Assembly (NCBI GenBank): GCA_945980015.1
Contig: CAMFQI010000080.1
Span: 1 to 6,287, forward strand
Length of the DNA stretch: 6,287 bases
DNA from: an uncultured Eubacterium sp.
GTDB lineage: Bacteria; Bacillota; Clostridia; Oscillospirales; Acutalibacteraceae
Direction: 5' to 3'
Below the pieces are notes generated by a model. That model made no database searches. It saw only the letters and a list, made by a program, of their open reading frames with translations, and was not told the DNA's origin. This document shows positions 1-5,881 of the stretch, one piece after another. The position numbers and the translations under genes are program-made. Position 1 is the stretch's first letter. Each line of letters begins with the position of its first letter.

Positions 1-86
1 GCAAGTACCGTTCCCGCAAAGCCTGTGATACATTGAATAATATTTGATAAAAATATTACTATCAAAAACAGAATTTTATTCAACAT
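1..86 (-). CDS. TauE/SafE-family sulfonate/sulfite exporter, N-terminal fragment (runs off window)
   Basis: Only the first 28 codons are present. They encode a hydrophobic first membrane helix (residues 4-17) followed by IIQCITGFAGTVL, which resembles the start of TauE/SafE permeases (PF01925), where an early helix carries a Q-x-(I/L)-T-G-F-(A/G)-G motif. The ATG at 86 lies 9 nt after the stop of the upstream isomerase gene. Its Shine-Dalgarno AAGGA is built partly from that stop codon (TAAGGAAAAATAATG), so the gene is the next member of the operon and probably translationally coupled. Family members are integral membrane proteins that export sulfite, sulfoacetate or other C2/C3 organosulfonates. 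Here the inferred cargo is the end product of sulfoglycolysis, DHPS (or sulfolactate). With so little of the protein visible, the family call depends on the short motif plus context. Confidence 0.68.
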   Translation of the reverse strand, partial: MLNKILFLIVIFLSNIIQCITGFAGTVL

Positions 87-95
87 TATTTTTCC

Positions 96-1436
96 TTAGT
101 ATTCGCAAATTTCGATACCGAGCATCTCACCGAGTGCAATAAGCTCGGATTTCACATCGGCGTAAATTACGGCAAAATGCGGCTCAAAGCCTGCTTTTAT
201 GCTAGACTTAATAATTCTTTCGGCATTGCTTTCGGTTTTTACAACTAACGACGTTCCGTTGAACTGCTTTGGCTTATCAAGTGCCGAGCCGCTGCACAGG
301 AACATACGAAAGTCGCCGTTTGCGTTTTTGCCTATTCTGAACACGGTCACCTTTTCGCACGGCTTACAACCGAATTCCATTGTAGGACCGATTTTGCGAT
401 TACAGTGAACGCCTATCTGCGCTCCCGTGTCTTCACGGGCGAGTGAACACGCGGCAGTACCGCAATGCCAAAATGTTATGGTATTCTCCTTTTCATCAAG
501 AGAAACGGGATCACCGAAAAATGCAGGTACGCCCGAAAGTCTCTGACCTATATACATTGAAAGAGCGCCGTATGTATCCGCCTCACAGGAGGCAGACACG
601 CCCAAGTCATTGAGCATTGCAAGAACGGTGCAAACAGGCGTGCCGAAGGACGTGAAGAAATCAGGCCAACAACGAGAAGACAAAGCACCGATATTGTTTG
701 TTTTTACAAATTCATCGTACGCCTTATAAAGTCTTGCAAAATCCTTTTTGTTTTTTTCGGGGGTGTTTTCCAACCCTGAGGTTCTGCTTTGAGCGTCAAC
801 AAGGTATTGCTCAATTTCCTCATCGGTATATGATTTTGCCGCTTCAATAAGCTCTCTTGCTTCAATAGAAATAAGATTTGTGCCGAAGGTCTTGAGCAAT
901 TCGTTGTCGAGTGCTCTGCCGAAGCCGAAGCCCTGAGGAGTGTGACCGACGCAGGCGATATTTAGACAACGCAGTTCCTTTTTCATTGCGCCGGCACGTA
1001 TTATCGCTTTTATCTGTGCTTTAACCTCTTCCTCCTCGGTTGAACCGAAAACATACTGCAACGGCTCGTTTCTAAATTGCTTTATGGTATTAGCCGCCGA
1101 ATAAGCTCCTGTTAGGGAATTGAGACGTAGTCTTCCGCCGTCAATCACAGGCTCACGAAGTGTCCACAGTAAAATAGGACAACTGAATTTTCGCAAAACC
1201 TCGGCTGTATATGCTGAATTTGCAAATGTAATATTTTGAAGCACTATCAAGTCGGGATTAACGTTTTCAAGAAATGATTTCAGCTTGTCGATTGACAAAA
1301 GCATTTCCTCGGGCACCGTTAAATTATCCGTTACGGATGAAAGAAGCTCTATTGATTTGTTGAATTCAATTTGTGCGCTTTCAAGGTGAAACGTGGGTAC
1401 ACCTATCGGCACATAAGCCACATTAAAATTTGACAT
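96..1436 (-). CDS. L-fucose/L-arabinose isomerase-fold protein, candidate sulfoquinovose isomerase
   Basis: This is a 446-residue soluble protein of the FucI/AraA superfamily, shorter than E. coli FucI (about 590) or AraA (500). The N-terminal half (about 1-170) looks like the Rossmann-like domains. The C-terminal half carries the catalytic signature: RCWPDF (255-260), CEADTYGA (284-291), FGDP (307-310), WHCG (323-326) and PHFAVIYADV (419-428). E285, D309 and H420 line up with the FucI metal ligands Glu337, Asp361 and His528, and the Glu-Asp spacing of 24 is identical. It should therefore be a metal-dependent aldose-ketose isomerase. In this operon the obvious reaction is SQ to 6-deoxy-6-sulfofructose, but the adjacent DUF4867 protein is a rival for that step. 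The ATG at 1436 has GGAG at a good distance (CGGAGAAAAATATG) and lies 11 nt after the preceding stop. Family: high confidence. Substrate: inferred from context only. Confidence 0.85.
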   Translation of the reverse strand: MSNFNVAYVPIGVPTFHLESAQIEFNKSIELLSSVTDNLTVPEEMLLSIDKLKSFLENVNPDLIVLQNITFANSAYTAEVLRKFSCPILLWTLREPVIDGGRLRLNSLTGAYSAANTIKQFRNEPLQYVFGSTEEEEVKAQIKAIIRAGAMKKELRCLNIACVGHTPQGFGFGRALDNELLKTFGTNLISIEARELIEAAKSYTDEEIEQYLVDAQSRTSGLENTPEKNKKDFARLYKAYDEFVKTNNIGALSSRCWPDFFTSFGTPVCTVLAMLNDLGVSASCEADTYGALSMYIGQRLSGVPAFFGDPVSLDEKENTITFWHCGTAACSLAREDTGAQIGVHCNRKIGPTMEFGCKPCEKVTVFRIGKNANGDFRMFLCSGSALDKPKQFNGTSLVVKTESNAERIIKSSIKAGFEPHFAVIYADVKSELIALGEMLGIEICEY

Positions 1437-1447
1437 ATTTTTCTCCG

Positions 1448-2119
1448 TTAGTATTTTAGTTCTTTATTTTCTCCGATAAGTCCCGCAACTGCACCTTGCT
1501 TAATCAACGCCTCACGCTGAGGGTGTGCAATTACCCACTTGTTCTTTTGTATAAGAAGCTTCGATTCCTCATCTGTAATTGTCTTGCTTTGTAGCGGTGT
1601 GTTTGTGCCCTTAGGGAGAATTACAATATCCTTAAAGCCGCCGTCACAAACTCGGCAAGGTGACAAATGCAGAGTTGTCCCGTACATTTCGATTGCAGTA
1701 TACTTTGGCACATAGAATACCTTTGCCTGCTGAGTTTTGTAGGTGTTGTTTTCGATTTCATAGCTTAAGCCGAGAACAAGCATAAAATCAGTTACTGCAA
1801 TATTAATTTCGGACGACTTGTGATATTCAAAGCCGTTATAGGTTGTGTTTCTTCCGTTACAGTAGCCGATTTGAATAGGGCTTTCGCCGAAAAGCGTATT
1901 CTTTAGCGTTTCGTATATCGGGAATTTTTCCATTTCCTCCACTGAAGCAACGTATATATTTGCGTTTTCGGGAATTTGCGTATTCTCCTGTGAAAATTTT
2001 ATTAAGTCGGAAAAATCATAGCCCGAAAGCACTCTTCCGAACACCTTGAATTCAGGAGAGAATACAGAGAAAATTTCGACATCATTAACTTTGTTTAATC
2101 TCTCAAGCAAATTACTCAC
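1448..2119 (-). CDS. DUF4867 family cupin-like protein, candidate sugar/sulfosugar isomerase
   Basis: This is a soluble protein of about 220 residues with no signal peptide or membrane segment, and I recognise it as DUF4867-like. The central region (about 97-165) reads like a cupin metal site: FEYHKSSEIN (97-106) supplies H100 and E104, and after a beta-rich stretch GTTLHLSPC (147-155) supplies H151, with E144 as a further possible ligand. Cupin isomerases such as D-lyxose isomerase and the archaeal phosphoglucose isomerase use comparable His/Glu sets, so a sugar isomerase or mutarotase-like role is plausible. DUF4867 proteins occur next to Firmicutes sulfoglycolysis genes as I recall, which would make this an alternative SQ isomerase. 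The GTG start at 2119 overlaps the upstream dehydrogenase by 8 nt, but the TTG at 2110 has the better-spaced ribosome site and may be the true start, making the protein 220 residues. Function is not established from sequence. Confidence 0.8.
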   Translation of the reverse strand: MSNLLERLNKVNDVEIFSVFSPEFKVFGRVLSGYDFSDLIKFSQENTQIPENANIYVASVEEMEKFPIYETLKNTLFGESPIQIGYCNGRNTTYNGFEYHKSSEINIAVTDFMLVLGLSYEIENNTYKTQQAKVFYVPKYTAIEMYGTTLHLSPCRVCDGGFKDIVILPKGTNTPLQSKTITDEESKLLIQKNKWVIAHPQREALIKQGAVAGLIGENKELKY

Positions 2120-2124
2120 CCTTT
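2108..2124 (-). promoter_or_regulatory. Start region of the DUF4867 gene: AAAGGG site with competing GTG and TTG starts
   Basis: The minus strand reads AAAGGGTGAGTAATTTG. The AAAGGG (2124-2119) abuts the GTG at 2119 with no spacer, which is poor for initiation. It lies 8 bases upstream of the in-frame TTG at 2110, which is close to optimal. The dehydrogenase stop TAA (2114-2112) sits between them, so either start would be coupled to termination of the upstream gene. Confidence 0.5.
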
Positions 2125-2969
2125 ACGATTTTGTAGGTTGAGCGGAAATCAAGCTTGCCCATTCCAAGCTCCATACCCTTGTCGTAAACTGCCTTGCAAA
2201 CCTTAAGACCGGGCATATCAAATCCAACCTCCTCTGCCATACGTGTGCAGATTCCGAGGTCCTTATGCTCGTTTTCAAGTGAAAAGGCGGTTGTCCAGTT
2301 TTCAGCCTTGAGATTATCCTTTTGAAGCTCTAAATAGAAATTCTTTCCGCCGCCGTAGGAAATAGCCTCTGCGTAATCGTCAATTTCGAGTCCCCATTTT
2401 TGAGCGAGCGCCATCGTTTCGTTAACGCCGTTTTGAACGGCGGCAACCATTGCGTTAGAGCAGATTTTCATAACGATTCCTCTGCCGTTTTCACCCATAT
2501 ATTTGATGTCGCTTCCCATATATGAGAGTATGGGCTTGATTGTAGGAACGAGCTCTTCGTCTGCTCCGATAAGAATTCCGAGTGTACCGTCAATAGCGGC
2601 AGGCTTACTCTTTACTACCGGGCAATCTGCAAACTGAGCACCCTTTGCCTTAATCATTTTTGCACATTCGATAGAAACTGCAGGGTCGATAGTGCTCATA
2701 TCAATACAAATTTTTGTTTCGTCGATATATGGCAAAAGCTCGGTGTAAACTGCCTTAACGTGCTCCGATTTCGGAACCATTGTAATGATTAGGTCGGCGT
2801 TTTTTGCTACCTCGACATTGTTTTCACAAGGGATTGCACCTAAGCCGGCAAGCTTTTCAACCTGCTTTTTGTTGATGTCGGAAGCATAAACACTGTCATT
2901 ATGCTTTTTTACAATATTTTCACACATTGACTCGCCCATAATACCGAGTCCGATAAAGCCTATTTTCAT
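2112..2969 (-). CDS. 3-sulfolactaldehyde reductase (YihU-like beta-hydroxyacid dehydrogenase)
   Basis: The 285-residue protein is a standard-length 3-hydroxyisobutyrate dehydrogenase family member. The N-terminal Rossmann domain has GLGIMG (7-12), and D31 at the end of the second strand suggests NADH rather than NADPH. DMSTIDP (90-96) follows, then the substrate loop DCPVVKSKPA (115-124). The helical C-terminal domain carries K168 and N172 (KICSN), the family's catalytic pair, and HKDLGI (235-240). E. coli YihU, the known SLA reductase, has DVPVGRTS at the substrate loop and the same AHKDLGI block. The usual SGG of hydroxyisobutyrate enzymes is absent here, as in YihU. YihU Arg123, a sulfonate contact, aligns with K120, a conservative change. 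Expected reaction: SLA + NADH to DHPS, which regenerates NAD+ in fermentation. The ATG at 2969 has AAAGGAG seven bases upstream, placed 13 nt after the transaldolase stop. Assignment as SLA reductase rests on the motif plus the operon; another small aldehyde acid is the alternative. Confidence 0.85.
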   Translation of the reverse strand: MKIGFIGLGIMGESMCENIVKKHNDSVYASDINKKQVEKLAGLGAIPCENNVEVAKNADLIITMVPKSEHVKAVYTELLPYIDETKICIDMSTIDPAVSIECAKMIKAKGAQFADCPVVKSKPAAIDGTLGILIGADEELVPTIKPILSYMGSDIKYMGENGRGIVMKICSNAMVAAVQNGVNETMALAQKWGLEIDDYAEAISYGGGKNFYLELQKDNLKAENWTTAFSLENEHKDLGICTRMAEEVGFDMPGLKVCKAVYDKGMELGMGKLDFRSTYKIVKGE

Positions 2970-2982
2970 TTTTTTACTCCTT

Positions 2983-3669
2983 TTATTCTGTTATTGTATT
3001 GTCCCAAGCTGCTTGGAATTTGCTAAGACCAAAGTCTGTGTACGGGTGGAAAAAGCTGTCCTTAAATACCTGAAGACCTGCAGTAACAATATCTGCGCCT
3101 GCCACTGCACAGTCAACAATTTGCTTTCCTGTTCTTACTGCGGCGCAAATAATCTCGGTTTTTCCTAAAAAGCCGTAGTTTGAGTAGATGTCAACAATAT
3201 CCTGAATATATTGTGTGCAGTCCTCACCGCTGTTTTCCTTCCAGCCGATGAACGGTGAAACAAAAAGTGAATTGTTTTTAGCGGCAATAAGCGCCTGCGA
3301 CGCAGAGAAAACAAGAGTAAGATTTGTTCTGACGCCTTTTTCCTCAAGTCTTCTTGCGGCAGTAATTCCTGCCTCGGTGCAGGGGATTTTTATTACAAAG
3401 TTTTTGCACATTGAAGCAATTTTTGTACCCATTTCCACCATTTCGTCGGCGTTGTCAAGGTGGGGATTGATTTCGACGGAAATAGGGAATTTTTTCCAAC
3501 CCTCAATTCCTTTTTCCTTTACAAATTCTGCAAGCTCGCCGATTACCGTATAAAACGGCTTGCCCGAATTCATAATGTGGTTTGGGTTTGTTGTGATGCC
3601 GTCAATACCGAAGGTATCGTATGCCTCACGTATTTCGTCGATTTTTGCACTGTCTAAAAAGTATTTCAT
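2983..3669 (-). CDS. sftT: 6-deoxy-6-sulfofructose transaldolase (FSA/TalC-type)
   Basis: A 228-residue single-domain (beta/alpha)8 protein of the fructose-6-phosphate aldolase/TalC family. Starting at the ATG at 3669, MKYFLDSA places D6 where E. coli FSA has Asp6, and GITTNPN places N28 exactly at FSA Asn28. K94 in VIKIPCTEAG is the Schiff-base lysine. TNLTLVFSASQAL and AGADIVTAGLQVF are typical TalC blocks. The phosphate-binding residues of FSA are replaced: Arg134 aligns with W143 (FIGWKEN) and Ser166 with A177 (CAAVRTGKQ). This fits a substrate carrying sulfonate rather than phosphate at C6. Expected role: take the C1-C3 unit from sulfofructose, release 3-sulfolactaldehyde, and pass the unit to glyceraldehyde 3-phosphate or erythrose 4-phosphate. 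An ATG four codons upstream (3681) is in frame, but its own bases form the GGAGG ribosome site for 3669, so I prefer 3669. The gene is flanked by SQase and SLA reductase in one operon. Confidence 0.88.
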   Translation of the reverse strand: MKYFLDSAKIDEIREAYDTFGIDGITTNPNHIMNSGKPFYTVIGELAEFVKEKGIEGWKKFPISVEINPHLDNADEMVEMGTKIASMCKNFVIKIPCTEAGITAARRLEEKGVRTNLTLVFSASQALIAAKNNSLFVSPFIGWKENSGEDCTQYIQDIVDIYSNYGFLGKTEIICAAVRTGKQIVDCAVAGADIVTAGLQVFKDSFFHPYTDFGLSKFQAAWDNTITE

Positions 3670-3674
3670 AATAA

Positions 3675-3679
3675 CCTCC
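3675..3679 (-). promoter_or_regulatory. Ribosome binding site that fixes the transaldolase start
   Basis: On the minus strand the sequence is TAATGGAGGTTATTATG. The first ATG (3681) overlaps the sulfoquinovosidase stop TAA by one base and has no ribosome site of its own at a useful distance. The GGAGG lies five bases before the second ATG (3669). Starting there also gives the family's usual N-terminus with Asp at position 6. Confidence 0.8.
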
Positions 3680-3680
3680 A

Positions 3681-5678
3681 TTAAATATTTTTAAGCTTTA
3701 TAAATTCATTTTTGAATGTACTGTCTTTTCTGATAAATACGGGTATTTCGCCGATAGGAGCAGGAATATCATATTCTCCGCTCGTATATTCCTTGCCCGA
3801 CCATAAATGAATCCAAGTGTCGTCGGGAAGATAAACCTTCTTACTGCTTGCTTTCGGTCTTATTACAGGAGAGACGAGAATATCACGTCCGAGCAGATAT
3901 TCATAGCACTCAGTGTATGCCTTTTCCTCGTCATAGTAGAAGAACAACGGTCTTACAACTCCGACGCCTTTTTCAAAATTATACCTTACCGCCTCCTTTA
4001 GATACGGCTTTAGGCTCTTATATATGTTGCTGAATTTTCTGCCGTGCGACAGTACCTCCTCGCTTGAATCAAATTGAGCGTTAAGGTCGGGATTTAAGCC
4101 CTCGTGACCTCGAAGCACGGGTGAAAAAGCATTCATTTCGCACCAACGCATAAAAAGTTCCTCGCTTCTTTTTAGGTTGAAGAAGGTTGTGTAGCCGCCG
4201 ATATCGGAATGTGACAGACCGAAGCCGCAGCAGGTGAGTGAAAGCATTGCGGGAATAACCGAGGGAAGACCGAAATCTATTGAAAAATCAACGTGATTGT
4301 CGCCGTTCCACATCATAGTAGAATACTTCGGCGTTTCGCTGAAGCCCGCTCTTGTGAAGAACATTATTTCACCGAGCTTGCCTGCTTCCTCAACGGCTTC
4401 TCTGTTTAGCTTTGCCCAGCGTGCAGGCCAGGTGTTGTGAACAAGCTCAGCGTCTTCACCGCTGAAAAGAACTGCGTCTGTCGGCAAATATTCGCCGAAA
4501 TCTGCCATCCAACCGGAAAAGCCGAAATCAATCATATTTTTCTTGATTATGTCCTTAAGCCAGCGGCATGCATCGGGATTTGTTAGGTCGACTATGGCGG
4601 CAGGGAAGGTGGTAATGGTTACATAATAATCGTCACCGTCCTTGTTTTTTACACAGTAGCCCTTTTCACTCGCTTCCTTGTAAAGCGGCTTTTCAACTGC
4701 CAAGAACGTGTTGCAATAGCCGAGCACCTTAATTCCTTTTTCGTTGAGCTCTTTTATTTTTGAGGGAAGCTCGGGGTATAGCTCGCTGTCGTGCTCCCAA
4801 TTCCAATAAAGCTGCTTTCCGACTGCGGTGACTCTTCGTCCCTCCCAGTCCTGAATCCAAACGCCTGCAACCGCCATATCGTGATTTAAGGCAGTATCAA
4901 CCTTTTTCATCATTGTTTCGCTTCCACCCTGAACGCCGAGTATCTCGCCGTTGAATACCCAGTCGGGAAGCTCCGGTTGTCTGCCGAGAGTCAAAGACAA
5001 ATCCGAAACAACGTCTTCAAATGCTTCGCCGAAGCCAAAGCAAAAATCTGCAATTTCGTCAACGATAATTAAGTGGCGCTCTGATTTACCGAAATCGAAC
5101 TGAGTGCGTGCAGTAGCAAACGAATGGAAATAATATTTTTTTGAGCTTAAAAAGGTAGGCTGAGCATAATAGGTTTCATAATTTGAAAATTTTTGCTTTC
5201 TTTGGGAATCACGAAGACCGAAAACCTGCTTAACTATTTTTTTGCCTACCTGCAAGGCGTTAATATGCTCGGCAACGAAGCAGTTAACTCTTTTTCCTCT
5301 TAAATCGAACTCGGAAAATATTTCGCCCGTGCCGTAAATATGCTCGTCCTTTTCGGCGGGAAGCTCTATGTAAAGTCGGTTATAATTGTCAAAGCCGCTC
5401 ACCTTAACGTTTAGGTGACAGCCTCGCAAAACGGATAAAGTGAAGCTGCCCTCGTCTGAATTTGCGATTACTATGCCGTCAATCAACTCGACGGAATTTA
5501 TGACAACAGGTAACGGCTTTGAGGCTTTTTCCTTTATTTTGAAGCTGCCGTGACTCATTTTGTATTCATTTTTGCCGAAGCCGACGCAAACGGGTCTGCT
5601 GCCGACCTTTATTTCAAAAATTGATTTTCCGTTTTTCAGCAGCTCAACGCCGTTTTGCACTTCTCTGAATTCTAACAT
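3681..5678 (-). CDS. sftG: Sulfoquinovosidase, cytoplasmic GH31 alpha-glycosidase
   Basis: The 665-residue protein is close in length to E. coli YihQ (678) and has no signal peptide, so it should act in the cytoplasm on imported sulfoquinovosyl glycerol. An N-terminal beta-sandwich (to about 235) is followed by the GH31 (beta/alpha)8 barrel. The nucleophile is D393 in WMADFGEYLP (390-399) and the acid/base is D460 in WNGDN (457-461). SQase-specific positions can be read by a constant offset of 12 from YihQ: Q250 (VQGGSE) for Gln262, Q276 (WIQDWEG) for Gln288, W292 (YWNW) for Trp304 and Y496 (IGGYTT) for Tyr508. The position of Arg301, a direct sulfonate contact in YihQ, appears to be Q289 here (GKQLYW). 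The product SQ would feed the isomerase and transaldolase encoded just downstream. The ATG at 5678 follows a modest AGGGAT ribosome site. It is the first gene of the operon. A different GH31 alpha-glycosidase activity is possible but unlikely given the neighbours. Confidence 0.9.
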   Translation of the reverse strand: MLEFREVQNGVELLKNGKSIFEIKVGSRPVCVGFGKNEYKMSHGSFKIKEKASKPLPVVINSVELIDGIVIANSDEGSFTLSVLRGCHLNVKVSGFDNYNRLYIELPAEKDEHIYGTGEIFSEFDLRGKRVNCFVAEHINALQVGKKIVKQVFGLRDSQRKQKFSNYETYYAQPTFLSSKKYYFHSFATARTQFDFGKSERHLIIVDEIADFCFGFGEAFEDVVSDLSLTLGRQPELPDWVFNGEILGVQGGSETMMKKVDTALNHDMAVAGVWIQDWEGRRVTAVGKQLYWNWEHDSELYPELPSKIKELNEKGIKVLGYCNTFLAVEKPLYKEASEKGYCVKNKDGDDYYVTITTFPAAIVDLTNPDACRWLKDIIKKNMIDFGFSGWMADFGEYLPTDAVLFSGEDAELVHNTWPARWAKLNREAVEEAGKLGEIMFFTRAGFSETPKYSTMMWNGDNHVDFSIDFGLPSVIPAMLSLTCCGFGLSHSDIGGYTTFFNLKRSEELFMRWCEMNAFSPVLRGHEGLNPDLNAQFDSSEEVLSHGRKFSNIYKSLKPYLKEAVRYNFEKGVGVVRPLFFYYDEEKAYTECYEYLLGRDILVSPVIRPKASSKKVYLPDDTWIHLWSGKEYTSGEYDIPAPIGEIPVFIRKDSTFKNEFIKLKNI

Positions 5679-5708
5679 TTTATCCCTGCTTTATTTGATT
5701 AACTCTTT

Positions 5709-5743
5709 TAATTAATTGTATCACAACATAAAAGCCTTGTCAA
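5709..5743 (-). promoter_or_regulatory. Sigma-A promoter of the sulfoglycolysis operon
   Basis: On the minus strand there is a perfect -35 box TTGACA (5743-5738), a 17-base spacer and a -10 box TACAAT (5720-5715) preceded by TG one base away (extended -10, TGATACAAT). Transcription would begin near 5708, giving a leader of about 30 bases before the sulfoquinovosidase ATG at 5678. A promoter this close to consensus normally needs a repressor if the operon is inducible. Confidence 0.82.
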
Positions 5744-5773
5744 CAAGCATAAGCGTTATACCTGCCGACAAGG
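5735..5773. promoter_or_regulatory. Palindrome and inverted repeat over the operon -35 box, probable operator
   Basis: CTTGTCAACAAG (5736-5747) is a palindrome with 5-bp arms CTTGT/ACAAG around a 2-bp centre, and it covers the -35 box of the minus-strand promoter. The left arm also pairs with a second copy: CCTTGTC at 5735-5741 and GACAAGG at 5767-5773 form a perfect 7-bp inverted repeat with a 25-bp gap. Between them lies ATAAGCGTTAT (5749-5759), with 4-bp arms around GCG. A dimeric repressor binding here would block RNA polymerase. No regulator gene lies in the window, so its family cannot be named. Confidence 0.5.
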
Positions 5774-5815
5774 TTGATTAAAAAGCTGATGAAATTCTTT
5801 TACATATAATTTTTG

Positions 5816-5844
5816 TTTACTTTAAGTCGGAATAATGCTACGAT
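5816..5844 (+). promoter_or_regulatory. Candidate promoter for the divergent GH30-type gene
   Basis: TTTACT (5816-5821, four of six consensus bases) is followed by a 17-base spacer and TACGAT (5839-5844, four of six). The TG at 5836-5837 makes it an extended -10. This would start transcription near 5851, about 30 bases before the ATG. A perfect TATAAT at 5805-5810 is an alternative -10, but I see no -35 at the right distance upstream of it. Confidence 0.42.
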
Positions 5845-5881
5845 GAAGTTGAAAAATATGTCTTTATTAAGGAGAAAAAAT

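Noticed and set aside
199..408. Plus-strand 69-codon open frame
   Set aside because: Antisense to the C-terminal half of the isomerase-fold gene, which has intact metal-ligand motifs in its own frame.
3165..3657. Several open frames (plus 3215-3553, plus 3460-3657, minus 3165-3347) inside the transaldolase gene
   Set aside because: All overlap a well-supported enzyme gene in other frames and show no family similarity.
3669..3681. ATG at 3681 as the transaldolase start, overlapping the sulfoquinovosidase stop
   Set aside because: Its bases are the GGAGG ribosome site for the ATG at 3669, and the four extra residues do not fit the family N-terminus.
3807..4033. Two short plus-strand open frames inside the sulfoquinovosidase gene
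   Set aside because: Antisense shadows of a conserved GH31 C-terminal region, with no domain or ribosome site.
5747..5761. Possible CcpA cre site around ATAAGCGTTATACC
   Set aside because: The central CG and flanking A/T match, but the outer TG and CA of the cre consensus are missing, so I do not call catabolite repression from it.
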